A stretch of 64,000 bases of DNA from Roseomonas sp. (GTDB lineage Bacteria > Pseudomonadota > Alphaproteobacteria > Acetobacterales > Acetobacteraceae): the NCBI GenBank assembly GCA_020249925.1, contig JADCER010000006.1, positions 62,001 to 126,000 on the forward strand, in the 5' to 3' direction. Position numbers and translations under genes: made by a program. Position 1 is the first letter of the stretch, and each line of letters starts with the position of its first letter. Positions 17,621-27,398 of this stretch are shown here, in pieces. The notes under the pieces are model-generated. The model had not been told where the DNA came from, ran no database searches, and worked only from the letters and a program-made list of their open reading frames with translations.

Positions 17621-20596
17621 ATGCAGGGCATGCCGCAGATCATCAGCCTGGTGCCGCAGACCGGTCTGCAATTCATCGATATCCGGTTCAACCTGGACCG
17701 CCTGCCGCGCGCGCCGCGTTCCTTTTGGGAACAGCCGCTGCCGCCGGGTGCCGATCCGGCGAGCGGCGGATTGGTTAATCTACGGCGTCTCGCGGAAAGC
17801 GGCGAAGGCGCGCTCTTGGACCCGATCAGTGGCCGCAGCCCGCCGGATGAGGAAATCTATCAAATCGGCCGCGCTCAGGCCTTGGAATTCATCCTGGGGC
17901 GCTGGCTACCGCTGCCCTATTTCCGGGTGGCTGCGGTGGGTGCCTCGGGCCAGGAAGTCTATGACAAGGGGCCGACTAATTGGGCGCGTATTCGCGTCTC
18001 GGCGCTTTCGGCACCTGATGAGGAAGGCCATACGCATCACGCCGTGCTGGCCTTCGATACGGCGTTGCGCGCGCGCGAAGAAGGCCGCCCCTATACGGCG
18101 ATTTCGCCGACCGATAGCGAACGCGCCGGGGAATTCACCTTTGTGTCGGATCGGGAACAGACAAGCTGGTTCATGAATGAACCCTGGCTGATCCAGTGGC
18201 TTGAGGAAGTCTTGCAGGAAATGCGCGCCGCAACTGGCCGGCGCCCGCGCCCTGAGGATGATCAGCGCGCCTGCGAACATTGGGCGCGCTACATCACGCT
18301 GCTGGAATTGCTGACCGAAGCGCACATCCTGCCGCGCGTGAAGCTGGTGGATGTTGTTTCCAACAGCAAATCCTATGAACCGATCAATGTTGATTTGGTG
18401 CTGGATATTGGCAATGCGCGCACCTGCGGCATTCTGGTGGAAGATGAACGCGACAGCCGGCTTAATCTGAACAACAGCTATCCCCTGAAGCTGCGTGACT
18501 TGAGTGCGCCTGAATTAGGCTATGCCTTTCCCTTTGAAAGCCGCGTGGAATTTGCGCGTGCGAGTTTCGGCAAGGATGCGCTGAGCCGCCGTTCCGGCCG
18601 CGGCAATGCCTTTCAATGGCTGAGCCCGGTGCGCATCGGCCCCGAAGCCGTGCGCCTTTCTGCGGCTGCGCGCGGCAATGAAGGGGCAACGGGCCTGTCT
18701 TCGCCCAAGCGCTATCTTTGGGATGAAAGGGCAACGACTCAGGTCTGGCGCTTCAATGGCATGGCCGCTGATGGCGTGACCACCGAACCGCCCGTCAGTG
18801 GCAGCTTCATGGCCTGGGTGACAGAAGAAGGCGAAGTGCTGCGCGCCAAGCCGCGCGGTCGTGGCGGTGCGCCGCGCCAACCCGCCGTGCGTGCGCGTTT
18901 CAGCCGTTCATCGCTGATGAGCTTCCTGCTCGCGGAAATCCTGTTGCAGGCGCTGTCGCAAATCAATTCGGTGGAAACCCGCTATGCGCGTAGCTTCCCC
19001 GATGTGCCGCGCCGGCTGCGGCGCATTTTGCTGACCATGCCGCCGGCCATGGCGCTCGCGGAACAGCGCATTTTCCGCCATCGTGCCGAAGCCGCCGTGC
19101 GGCTGGCCTGGGATATGATGGGCTGGGGCAATGCCGCCCCTGGCGCCGCAGCACCACCGCCAGAACCGCGCATCATCGCCAACCTTGATGAGGCGACGGC
19201 GACGCAGCTGGTGTTCCTTTACACCGAAGCAAGCCAGCGTTTGCGTGGCGATCCCGCGAGCTTCTTCGCGCTGACGGGGCGCGCGCGCGAAGCCTATGGC
19301 AAGGCGCCGTCGCTCCGCGTGGCCAGCATTGATATTGGCGGCGGCACCACGGATTTGATGATCTGCACCTATTCCGCCGAAGCCGGGCAGGAAATCGCAC
19401 CGCATCAGAATTTCCGTGAGGGCTTCCGCATTGCGGGCGATGAGGTGCTGCAGGAGGTGATTCAAAGCATCGTCCTCCCACAGCTTGAAGAAAGCCTGCG
19501 CGTGGCCGGTGCGCGTGACCCGAAGGCGTTGCTGCGTGAGGTGCTCGGCGGTGATCGCGGAGCGCAAAGCGAATTGGAACGGCATTTGCGCCGACAATTC
19601 GTGACCCAAGTACTGGAACCGACCGGGCTTGCGATATTGCATGGCTACGAAAAGATCGACGAACGCGCGAGTGGTGAATTCCTGCGTGACAAACTTGCCA
19701 CCATCCTTCACGGGCGCGACGTCGCCGCGCCCTTGCGCTATTTCGAACAACAGGCCGCGCGCGCCGGTGCTGCTGGGTATCATTTGCTGGAAGCGGAAAT
19801 GGCGGCTTCGGCGGGCAGTGTGGATGCCATTGTGCAGGCAGCGCTTGGCCAGGTGATCGCTGATCTCTGCGAAGTGGTCTATTCCTTTGATTGCGATTGG
19901 CTGCTGCTGTCCGGCAGGCCATCCAGGCTGCGCGCGATATTTGACATGGTGCTGGCGAAGATGCCCGTGCCGCCGCATCGCATTGTCGGCATGCATCGAT
20001 ATCGTGCCGGAAGCTGGTATCCTTTCCGCGATGCCGCAGGGCGCGTGGATGATCCAAAAACCACAGCGGCGGTCGGTGCCATGCTCTGCGCCGTGGCGGA
20101 AGGACGCTTGGAAAGCTTCCTGATGCGGACTAGCCGGCTTGCGATGCGCTCAACCGCCAAATACCTCGGCCGCATGGAAATTTCAGGGCAGATCCTACGG
20201 CAAAATGTGTTGCTGCAGGACCCGGATGCGGCGCTGTCCAAGCCGCCGGGTGCTTCTCAGGATGTGAAATTCACCATGGAATTCCGCGCGCCGGTCTTTC
20301 TTGGTTTTCGCCAATTGGATTTGGAACGCTGGACCGCGAGCCGCCTTTACATTCTGGAATACGCCAATCCCGATAACGTGCCGCGCCTCAAACTGCCGCT
20401 GAAGCTTTCCATCCAGCGTGCGGAAATAGACCCCGAAAGCACGGATGCAGAAGAATTGCGGGAGGATTTCACCATCGACGAAATCTTGGATGCCGAGGGC
20501 GATCCGCAGCATCGCGGCATCGTGCGCCTGCGCCTGCAAACCGAACGCAGTGAAGCGGGTTATTGGCGCGATACCGGCGCGCTTTCGGTACCGTGA
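17621..20596 (+). CDS. srfB: SrfB-family protein (actin/Hsp70-fold ATPase-like)
   Basis: A 991-residue soluble protein of the SrfB family, first known as an SsrB-regulated gene of Salmonella; the biochemical role is not established. Two phosphate-binding signatures of the actin/Hsp70 fold are visible: DIGNARTCG (D262 on) and IDIGGGTTDLMI (D571 on), separated by a region with PRRLRRILLTMPPAMALAEQ. A later segment (VVYSFDCDWLLLSGRPSRLRAI) matches the adenosine-pocket part of such folds. No signal peptide or membrane segment, so it is cytoplasmic. Length matches SrfB. It is the first gene of an eight-gene run and is followed after 10 bases by srfC, its constant partner in other genomes. Confidence 0.85.
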   Translation: MQGMPQIISLVPQTGLQFIDIRFNLDRLPRAPRSFWEQPLPPGADPASGGLVNLRRLAESGEGALLDPISGRSPPDEEIYQIGRAQALEFILGRWLPLPYFRVAAVGASGQEVYDKGPTNWARIRVSALSAPDEEGHTHHAVLAFDTALRAREEGRPYTAISPTDSERAGEFTFVSDREQTSWFMNEPWLIQWLEEVLQEMRAATGRRPRPEDDQRACEHWARYITLLELLTEAHILPRVKLVDVVSNSKSYEPINVDLVLDIGNARTCGILVEDERDSRLNLNNSYPLKLRDLSAPELGYAFPFESRVEFARASFGKDALSRRSGRGNAFQWLSPVRIGPEAVRLSAAARGNEGATGLSSPKRYLWDERATTQVWRFNGMAADGVTTEPPVSGSFMAWVTEEGEVLRAKPRGRGGAPRQPAVRARFSRSSLMSFLLAEILLQALSQINSVETRYARSFPDVPRRLRRILLTMPPAMALAEQRIFRHRAEAAVRLAWDMMGWGNAAPGAAAPPPEPRIIANLDEATATQLVFLYTEASQRLRGDPASFFALTGRAREAYGKAPSLRVASIDIGGGTTDLMICTYSAEAGQEIAPHQNFREGFRIAGDEVLQEVIQSIVLPQLEESLRVAGARDPKALLREVLGGDRGAQSELERHLRRQFVTQVLEPTGLAILHGYEKIDERASGEFLRDKLATILHGRDVAAPLRYFEQQAARAGAAGYHLLEAEMAASAGSVDAIVQAALGQVIADLCEVVYSFDCDWLLLSGRPSRLRAIFDMVLAKMPVPPHRIVGMHRYRAGSWYPFRDAAGRVDDPKTTAAVGAMLCAVAEGRLESFLMRTSRLAMRSTAKYLGRMEISGQILRQNVLLQDPDAALSKPPGASQDVKFTMEFRAPVFLGFRQLDLERWTASRLYILEYANPDNVPRLKLPLKLSIQRAEIDPESTDAEELREDFTIDEILDAEGDPQHRGIVRLRLQTERSEAGYWRDTGALSVP

Positions 20597-20606
20597 GGAT
20601 CAGGCC

Positions 20607-23237
20607 ATGACAACACCGAATGCCGAAAACGAGGCTCTGGCGCAAAGCTGCGATGCGGTGGCCGATGCCGCGCAGGGTGCGATTGAATGGATTGCTGGCG
20701 CAGGCGACATCGTGCGGGAAGAAGGCCCTGCCTTGGCGCGCGATTTTCGCCGTGAAGGCTTGCGCGCGCGCAAGCTTGCCAATGCTGCGCGCCGGCCAAT
20801 GTGCGTTTCCGTCTTTGGCCCAAGCCAACAGGGAAAAAGCTATCTGATCGCCTCCTTAGCGCGGAAGGAAGGCAAGCCCACCACGATCCGCTTTGGGGAG
20901 GAGCTGCGCGGCTTCAACCGCGACATCAACCCCGATGGCGGCAAGGAATCAACCGGCCTCGTGACGCGCTTCACGACGCGCCCGGTGACCGGCCTGCCTG
21001 GCATGCCTGTGGTCTGCCGCATGCTGTCCGAAACGGACATCGTGAAAATCATGGCCAATGCCTTCATGGAGGATTTTGACCGTGACACGGTGATCCCGCT
21101 TGACGGCAGCGTGATCGAAGCAAGCCTGGCAAAAGCCCGCGCGAAGGCCGCGCCGGCGGTTCTAGGCCGACTGAATGAAGATGATATCTATGATCTATTC
21201 GAGTATTTCGAACGCTATTTCCTGAACCATCCGACGCATCTGGCGCTGAAGCCCGGCGCCTGGCGCGAAATTGAAAGTCTCGCACCACGCCTCGCCATTG
21301 CCGATCGGGTGGAGCTTTACGGCCTGCTTTGGAACAATACGCCAACCATGACGGCGACTGCGCTGAAATTGGTTCAGGCGCTGGCGCAGCTCGATTTTCC
21401 GGAAGAAGCTTGCTGCCCGATGCTGGCAGTGGAGCCCAAGGCGCAAAGCATTATTGATGTCGAGACCATGTCCCATCTTGGCAAAGGTGATGGTGATCCC
21501 GTGCCGGTGGCGACCCGCGCCGGGCGCCGCGCGGAATTGCCGCGCGCGGTGCTGACCGCCGTTGTTGCCGAATTGCAGTTGCAATTGGAAGACAAGCCCT
21601 TCGATTTCTTTGACTATACGGATCTGCTCGATTTTCCCGGTGCGCGCGGGCGCGAAAAATACAACGCCGCCAAGGCCGAGGAAGTGGCGCAAAGCGATCT
21701 TTTCATGCTGCTCCGGCGCGGCAAGGTTGCCTATCTTTATCAGCGCTATCTGGCGGAACAGGAACTGACTTCCATGCTGCTTTGCCTGAAGCACAGCAAC
21801 CAGGAAGTCCGCACTGTGCCCGCCATGGTGCGGAATTGGATTGATGGCACGCATGGCGCCACGCCAGAGGCGCGAAAGGGCCAGGATGTCGCCTTGTTTC
21901 TGGTGCTGACCATGTTCGACATGGAATTTGAGATCAAAGGCGGCGCCGAAGACAATGTGGAACGCTGGTCCACACGATTGAAGACGACGATTTTCGAATT
22001 CCTGGGTCTGGGCCATGATTGGCCATCGGAATGGGTGCCGGGGCAGCCCTTCAACAATACGTTTTGGCTGCGCAACCCTGAAGTGCTCAACAAGGGGCTT
22101 TTGGATTATGACGCCAATGATCGAGAAGCGAGTTTCCGCGATCCGGCCCGGGTCGCACAATTGAAGGCGAATTTCCTCGCCAATCCAGATGTGCAAAAGC
22201 ATTTTGCCGATCCGGAACGCGCCTGGGAAGCGGGCATGGCACTGAATGACGGCGGCATTGGCTATCTTTCCGAAAAGCTCCGCCCGGTCTGTAATCCTGC
22301 GCTGAAGCGACGCCAGGTGCAGGGGCAGCTTGGTGATCTGGCCAAGCGCATGGCGGGACGGCTGGAAGGCTATCATGTCTCCGGTGATCTGGATGCGGAA
22401 CTGGCCAAACGCCGGGCTGAGGCGCGGCTGGTCGGGCGGCAATTGCTCGCTTGTGCGGAAGCTCAGGCTTTTGGGTTGTTGCTGCGCGAATTGCAGGTGC
22501 AGGGCGAAACCTTGGCCGAGCTGTTCCGCCGCCAGCAATTGGCTGCTGCCGAGACACCTTCTGCGGTGACCGCGCCTGTTGGACGCAAGACCAGCGCGCG
22601 GGAATTGCGGGGCGAATTCGAAGCGCTGTTTGAAGATGATCCCGCGCCCGCTGCCCCGGTCGAGGAAGCCGAAGAAGGCCCGCGGGATCAGGCGGATCTT
22701 TTCGCTGAAGCGGCCGTGGCGGAATGGTTGCAGAATATGCACCGCTTCGCCGCGCGCAATGACAGCCCTGAATTATTCCGCATGGACCGCGAAGCGATTG
22801 CGACATTGGTTGCGCAGCTTGCCGCCGCGGCACGCCGCCTGAAGCTGCGCGAAAACATCGCAACGCGCATGCGAACCGAGGCTGCCTATAATGAATCCAT
22901 GGCCAATCGGCTGCTGAAACCGGTGATGATTGCCGAACGCGCGATCAATGATTTCGTCACCTTGATGGGCTTTGACAGGATGCCGGTTGAAGCCCGCCCC
23001 AAGGCCGGGCGCGAAGGGCGCAGCATTTTCATCCGCCCGCCAGCGCCTGCCGATGACATGCCGCGCCTATCCGAAACACCCATCGCCTATGACGCTGCGT
23101 TTTACGTGGATTGGGCTGTCGCCTTTGTGCGGCTGGTGGAAGACAATGTGCGTGGCGCGGGTGGTGCGATGGTGGATGAAAAATCCAATGCCCGTCTGGG
23201 TAGCTTGCTGAGTGGGCTCCGAAAGGCAGCCGCCTGA
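20607..23237 (+). CDS. srfC: SrfC-family putative virulence factor (P-loop, dynamin-like)
   Basis: An 876-residue protein matching the SrfC family. A Walker A motif FGPSQQGKSYL (G71-S78) and a G3-like DFPG (D342-G345) indicate an NTPase, probably GTPase, of the dynamin-like type. Segments such as NPDGGKESTGLVTRF, a long helical C-terminal half and VTLMGFDRMP follow. No membrane segment by eye, so it is cytoplasmic or peripheral. The ATG at 20607 has GAGGATCAGG upstream. Srf families have been discussed as virulence or toxin-like factors; here the context is instead with envelope proteins, so the function should be regarded as open. Confidence 0.8.
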   Translation: MTTPNAENEALAQSCDAVADAAQGAIEWIAGAGDIVREEGPALARDFRREGLRARKLANAARRPMCVSVFGPSQQGKSYLIASLARKEGKPTTIRFGEELRGFNRDINPDGGKESTGLVTRFTTRPVTGLPGMPVVCRMLSETDIVKIMANAFMEDFDRDTVIPLDGSVIEASLAKARAKAAPAVLGRLNEDDIYDLFEYFERYFLNHPTHLALKPGAWREIESLAPRLAIADRVELYGLLWNNTPTMTATALKLVQALAQLDFPEEACCPMLAVEPKAQSIIDVETMSHLGKGDGDPVPVATRAGRRAELPRAVLTAVVAELQLQLEDKPFDFFDYTDLLDFPGARGREKYNAAKAEEVAQSDLFMLLRRGKVAYLYQRYLAEQELTSMLLCLKHSNQEVRTVPAMVRNWIDGTHGATPEARKGQDVALFLVLTMFDMEFEIKGGAEDNVERWSTRLKTTIFEFLGLGHDWPSEWVPGQPFNNTFWLRNPEVLNKGLLDYDANDREASFRDPARVAQLKANFLANPDVQKHFADPERAWEAGMALNDGGIGYLSEKLRPVCNPALKRRQVQGQLGDLAKRMAGRLEGYHVSGDLDAELAKRRAEARLVGRQLLACAEAQAFGLLLRELQVQGETLAELFRRQQLAAAETPSAVTAPVGRKTSARELRGEFEALFEDDPAPAAPVEEAEEGPRDQADLFAEAAVAEWLQNMHRFAARNDSPELFRMDREAIATLVAQLAAAARRLKLRENIATRMRTEAAYNESMANRLLKPVMIAERAINDFVTLMGFDRMPVEARPKAGREGRSIFIRPPAPADDMPRLSETPIAYDAAFYVDWAVAFVRLVEDNVRGAGGAMVDEKSNARLGSLLSGLRKAAA

Positions 23238-23263
23238 GACATGAAACGCAAAGGCCGCTTTCC

Positions 23264-24292
23264 ATGAATCTGCGTGTTGAAAATGACCGCCGCCTTTCCC
23301 TGGGCCATGCGCGCATCACCATTGCTGGCCTGCAAGTGCCGGCGGATGGCGGCTTTCGGATCGTGCGCGAAGGCTATGCGGCGGCCAATCTCGGGCGGCG
23401 TGGCTGGCAGGTGCAGGAAGAAAAACTGACCCCTGTGGAAATCCGCCAGGAAGGTGCTGACACTGTTCTGGTGCTTGGCCCAAGGCTGACGCGGCATCTG
23501 GAACCCGGCCCGCTGGTTTTTCTATTGCCTGCTGCCGGTTTGGAAACAAGCCTGTTCTGGCCTGATGATATCGACGTCTTCGACGGCGAACTACCGCCAG
23601 AACCGGTGATGCCGCGAGAGCCTGACGTGGCGCCAGGGCCGCCGCCAACGATTAGCGACCCGCCGCCGCCGCCGCCGCCACCGCCACCGCCACCGATTGG
23701 TGACCCGCTGCCAGGCCCATCCAAACTAATGCTGGCCGTCATAGGGCTAGTGCTGCTTGCCGTGATTGGCGGCGCTGCGTGGTGGTTCGCCTCCGCACCA
23801 CCCGCTCCGCAACCTGAACCCATCGCAACGCCAGCACCGACGGCGCCCGCGCCACCAGCGCCAGCGCCGCCCGCGCCACCTCCGGCCCCAGTTACAGCGG
23901 AGCGGCCTTGGCTTGAACGCAGCGATGGCATGAACCTGCGCGATCTGGTGCAATCTGCCTCGGATGCTGCCGCGATCCACGCCGCTGCTCTCCGGCGTCA
24001 GGCAGCCGGGCGGCATGATGATGCGTTGGTGCTGTTTGAAGAAGCGGGCGAACGCGGCCATGCGCCAGCACTGACCGCCGTGGCGCGGTTGTATGACCCG
24101 ATTGGCTTTGTCGCCGGCCGCCCCTTCCGCGCGCCTGACCCGCGTGCGGCGGCGCGCTATTATCGCGATGCGGTGCAGAAGGGCGACGCGGCTGCGCAAG
24201 CCCCACGTGCTGCGCTCAAGACTTGGCTTGAGGAGCAGGCGCGCGCAGGCAATGGCACGGCAGAAAGCGCGCTCAGGGAGTTTTGGCCATGA
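23264..24292 (+). CDS. Membrane-anchored proline-rich protein with Sel1/TPR-like C terminus
   Basis: A 342-residue protein with four parts: an N-terminal beta-rich domain (1-115); a proline tract with 12 consecutive prolines (about 133-144); a single transmembrane helix (about 155-176, LMLAVIGLVLLAVIGGAAWWF); and a second Pro/Ala-rich linker leading to a Sel1-like helical-repeat domain (about 233-342, HDDALVLFEEAGERGHAPAL). Topology is likely N-in, with the C-terminal repeats in the periplasm. It may link the cytoplasmic SrfB/SrfC pair to the exported VWA proteins encoded next. Its last 330 bases are the start of a 1718-bp tandem duplication. The stop overlaps the next ATG. Confidence 0.7.
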   Translation: MNLRVENDRRLSLGHARITIAGLQVPADGGFRIVREGYAAANLGRRGWQVQEEKLTPVEIRQEGADTVLVLGPRLTRHLEPGPLVFLLPAAGLETSLFWPDDIDVFDGELPPEPVMPREPDVAPGPPPTISDPPPPPPPPPPPPIGDPLPGPSKLMLAVIGLVLLAVIGGAAWWFASAPPAPQPEPIATPAPTAPAPPAPAPPAPPPAPVTAERPWLERSDGMNLRDLVQSASDAAAIHAAALRRQAAGRHDDALVLFEEAGERGHAPALTAVARLYDPIGFVAGRPFRAPDPRAAARYYRDAVQKGDAAAQAPRAALKTWLEEQARAGNGTAESALREFWP

Positions 24293-27200
24293 TGTTGCGT
24301 CGCGCAGCTTTGATGCTGGCGCTTGGCCTGTTCTGCCCCGGGCCAGTGGCGGAAGTCCGCGCGCAGCAAGCAGCACGGCAACCGCTGCTGATGGAAGGCC
24401 GCAGCACGTTATTCCAGCGCGAGATCCTGCGACCCGGTGCACGCCTTGCGGAACGCCCGGACGCCAATGCGCCTTCCCAGCCCACACCCGGTTTTGGTGT
24501 TTTCTATGTCTATGAACGCCAGGGCAGCGGTGCTGATGCCTGGCTTGAAATCGGCGCAGCGCAGGACGGCCGCACGCAAGGTTGGGTGCGCGCTGAACGT
24601 ACGATTGATTGGAAGCAGACCATGGTTTTGGCTTTCAACAACCCTGCAGGGCGCGACCGCGCGATGTTTTTCCGCGATGCCGAAACACCGCGTGCGCTTT
24701 GGCTGAATACGCGCGGCGGCGCGGCGGAGGCGACGCGGCTGCGCGAAGCGGCCCGCGCCAATACCGAAGGGCAGGTGATTGCGCTGGAGCCTGAGAATTT
24801 CATTGATATCACGCGGCAATTCTATCTGCTGCCCATCATCTCAGCCCAGCGTGTGGAAAATGAAGCGGCGCAGGAAGCGCGGCTGCTTGAAGTCATCTCA
24901 GCCCCTGCCCAGGCTACACCGCCGCCCACTGATCCGGATGCGCTGCGCAATTATCGTGGCGCTGTGGTTTTCGTGGTGGATACCACCATCAGCATGGGGC
25001 CTTATATCGAACGCACGCGCGAAGCGCTGAAGCGCGTGGTGGATCGCATTCGTGATAGCGCGGTGCGTGACAATTTCCGCTTTGGCATGGTGGCCTTCCG
25101 CGACTATATGGGCGGCAATCCCAGGCTTGAATATGTCACGCGCATGGTGTCCCTGCCTGATCTGGCCGAGGCTTCGGATGCGATTCTGCCGAGGCTTTCG
25201 CAACTGGCCGAAGCCCGCGAAAGCAATGAAGGCTTTGATAAGGATTCCCTCGCTGGTATCAAGCTCGCCTTGGATGAGGTGCCCTGGCAGCAATATGGTG
25301 GGCGCTTCATCGTTCTGGTGACGGATGCCGGCGCGCGCGATGCCAAGGACCCGCGCGGGCAGACGCAAATGGGCCCGGAAGAAATGCGCCTATTGGCGCA
25401 GTCGGAGGCAAAGCAGGTTGCGATCTACGCCATCCATTTGAAAACACCGGAAGGGCGCGACAACTATGCGCGCGCTGAACGGCAATATCGTGAACTCACG
25501 CGCTTTGGCGCGGCGGGGGAACTCTATTACCCGATCAATGAAGGCAACTTGAACCAATTCGGACAGACTGTGGATGCGCTGACAGATGCGCTGTTGGCGC
25601 AAGTCGCCGCTGCCGTCGGGCGACCCATTGCGGGCATCCGCGCGCCGCAGAGCGCGGCGGAACGGCGTATTTCCGAGCAGGATGCCGCCGCGATCCATGC
25701 TGCTGCTCTCCGGCGTCAGGCCGCCGGGCGGCATGATGATGCGCTGGTCTTGTTCGAAGAAGCTGGCGAACGCGGCCATGCGCCGGCGCTGACCGCTGTC
25801 GCGCGGTTGTATGACCCGATTGGCTTTGTCGCCGGTCGCCCCTTCCGCGCGCCTGACCCGCGTGCGGCGGCGCGCTATTACCGTGATGCGGTGCAGAGGG
25901 GTGATGCAGCCGCGGAAGCGCCGCGCGCCGCGCTCAAGACTTGGCTGGAAGAACAGGCGCGTGCGGGTAATGGCTCGGCAGAAACCACACTCAGGGAGTT
26001 TTGGCCATGATGTTGCGTCGCGCAGCTTTGATGCTGGTGCTTGGCCTGTTCTGCATCGGGCCAGTCGCGAAAGCCAGCGCGCAGCAAGCGGTGCGGCAGC
26101 CTCTGCTAATGGAGGGGCGCGCAACGCTATTCCAACGCGTGATCCTGCGACCCGGTGCACGCCTTGCGGAACGCCCAGACGCCAATGCGCCTTCCCAGCC
26201 CACGCCTGGCTTTGGGGTTTTCTATGTCTATGCACGCCAGGGCAGCGGTGCTGATGCCTGGCTTGAAATTGGCGCAGCGCAGGATGGCCGCACGCAAGGT
26301 TGGGTGCGCGCTGAGCGCACGATTGATTGGAAGCAGACCATGGTACTGGCTTTCAACAACCCAGCCGGCCGCGAACGCGCCATGTTCTTTCGCGATGCCG
26401 AAACACCGCGCGCGCTTTGGCTGAATACGCGCGGCGGCGCGGCCGAGGCGACACGGCTGCGCGAAGCGGCCCGCGCCAATACCGAAGGGCCGGTGATTGC
26501 GCTGGAGCCTGAGAATTTCATTGATATCACAAGGCAATTCTATCTGCTACCGATCATCTCGGCCCAGCGTGTGGAAAATGAAGCGGCGCAGGAAGCGCGG
26601 CTGCTGGAAGTGATCTCAGCCCCTGCCCAGGCTACACCGCCGCCCGCTGATCCGGATGCGCTCCGCAATTATCGCGGTGCGGTGGTTTTCGTGGTGGATA
26701 CCACCATCAGCATGGGGCCTTATATCGAACGCACGCGTGAAGCGCTGAAGCGCGTGGTGGATCGCATTCGCGATACCGCCGTGCGTGACAATTTCCGCTT
26801 CGGCATGGTGGCCTTCCGCGATCATATGGGCGGCAATCCCAGGCTTGAATATGTCACGCGCATGGTCTCTCTGCCCGATCTGGCCGAGGCTTCGGATGCG
26901 ATCCTGCCGCGCCTCTCCCAATTGGCCGAAGCGCGTGAGAGCAATGAGGGCTTTGATGAGGATTCCCTTGCCGGCATCAAGCTAGCCTTGGATGAAGTGC
27001 CCTGGCAGCAATATGGCGGGCGCTTTGTCATCCTAGTGACCGATGCCGGCGCGCGCGATGCCAAGGACCCGCGCAGTCAGACGCAAATGGGTCCGGAAGA
27101 AATGCGCCTATTGGCGCAATCCGAGGCAAAGCAGGTTGCGATCTACGCCATCCATCTGAAAACACCGGAAGGACGCAACAACCACGCCCGCGCTGAGCGG

Positions 27201-27398
27201 CAATACCGCGAATTGACGCGCCGTGGTGCGGCCGGGGAGCTCTATTACCCGATCAATGAGGGCAATCTGGGCCAATTCGGCCAGACCGTTGATGCGGTGA
27301 CCGATGCGCTGCTGGCGCAAGTGGCCGCCACAGTTGGGCGGCCCATTGCCGGTATCCGCGCGCCGCAAACTGCAGCGGAACGGCGTATTTTCGAACAG
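23963..27398 (+). repeat. Exact 1718-bp tandem duplication within the srf operon
   Basis: Copy 1 spans 23963-25680 and copy 2 spans 25681-27398. The offset is 1718 bases both at the left boundary (23963 and 25681) and at the internal ATG (24289 and 26007). The unit begins inside the Sel1-like tail of the membrane protein and ends inside the VWA gene. Because those two genes differ by +2 in frame and 1718 leaves remainder 2, the fusion stays open. Confidence 0.9.
24289..26010 (+). CDS. Exported SH3b-VWA protein with captured Sel1-like C terminus (copy 1)
   Basis: A 573-residue exported protein. Signal peptide (MMLRRAALMLALGLF to about residue 26), an SH3b-like domain (about 40-105, ending TQGWVRAERTIDW), a linker (about 110-220), then a von Willebrand A domain with a MIDAS motif in the form DTTIS (D231; DxTxS rather than DxSxS) and VTDAGARD. 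The last 110 residues are not VWA: they are nearly identical to the Sel1-like end of the upstream gene. Tandem duplication fused the VWA gene, truncated after AAERRISEQ, in frame to DAAAIHAAALRR. Probably a periplasmic, metal-dependent adhesion or scaffold protein. ATGA overlaps at both ends. Confidence 0.8.
   Translation: MMLRRAALMLALGLFCPGPVAEVRAQQAARQPLLMEGRSTLFQREILRPGARLAERPDANAPSQPTPGFGVFYVYERQGSGADAWLEIGAAQDGRTQGWVRAERTIDWKQTMVLAFNNPAGRDRAMFFRDAETPRALWLNTRGGAAEATRLREAARANTEGQVIALEPENFIDITRQFYLLPIISAQRVENEAAQEARLLEVISAPAQATPPPTDPDALRNYRGAVVFVVDTTISMGPYIERTREALKRVVDRIRDSAVRDNFRFGMVAFRDYMGGNPRLEYVTRMVSLPDLAEASDAILPRLSQLAEARESNEGFDKDSLAGIKLALDEVPWQQYGGRFIVLVTDAGARDAKDPRGQTQMGPEEMRLLAQSEAKQVAIYAIHLKTPEGRDNYARAERQYRELTRFGAAGELYYPINEGNLNQFGQTVDALTDALLAQVAAAVGRPIAGIRAPQSAAERRISEQDAAAIHAAALRRQAAGRHDDALVLFEEAGERGHAPALTAVARLYDPIGFVAGRPFRAPDPRAAARYYRDAVQRGDAAAEAPRAALKTWLEEQARAGNGSAETTLREFWP

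Noticed and set aside
18908..22742. Long minus-strand frames under srfB and srfC
   Set aside because: Shadows; the sense strand holds the SrfB and SrfC motifs.
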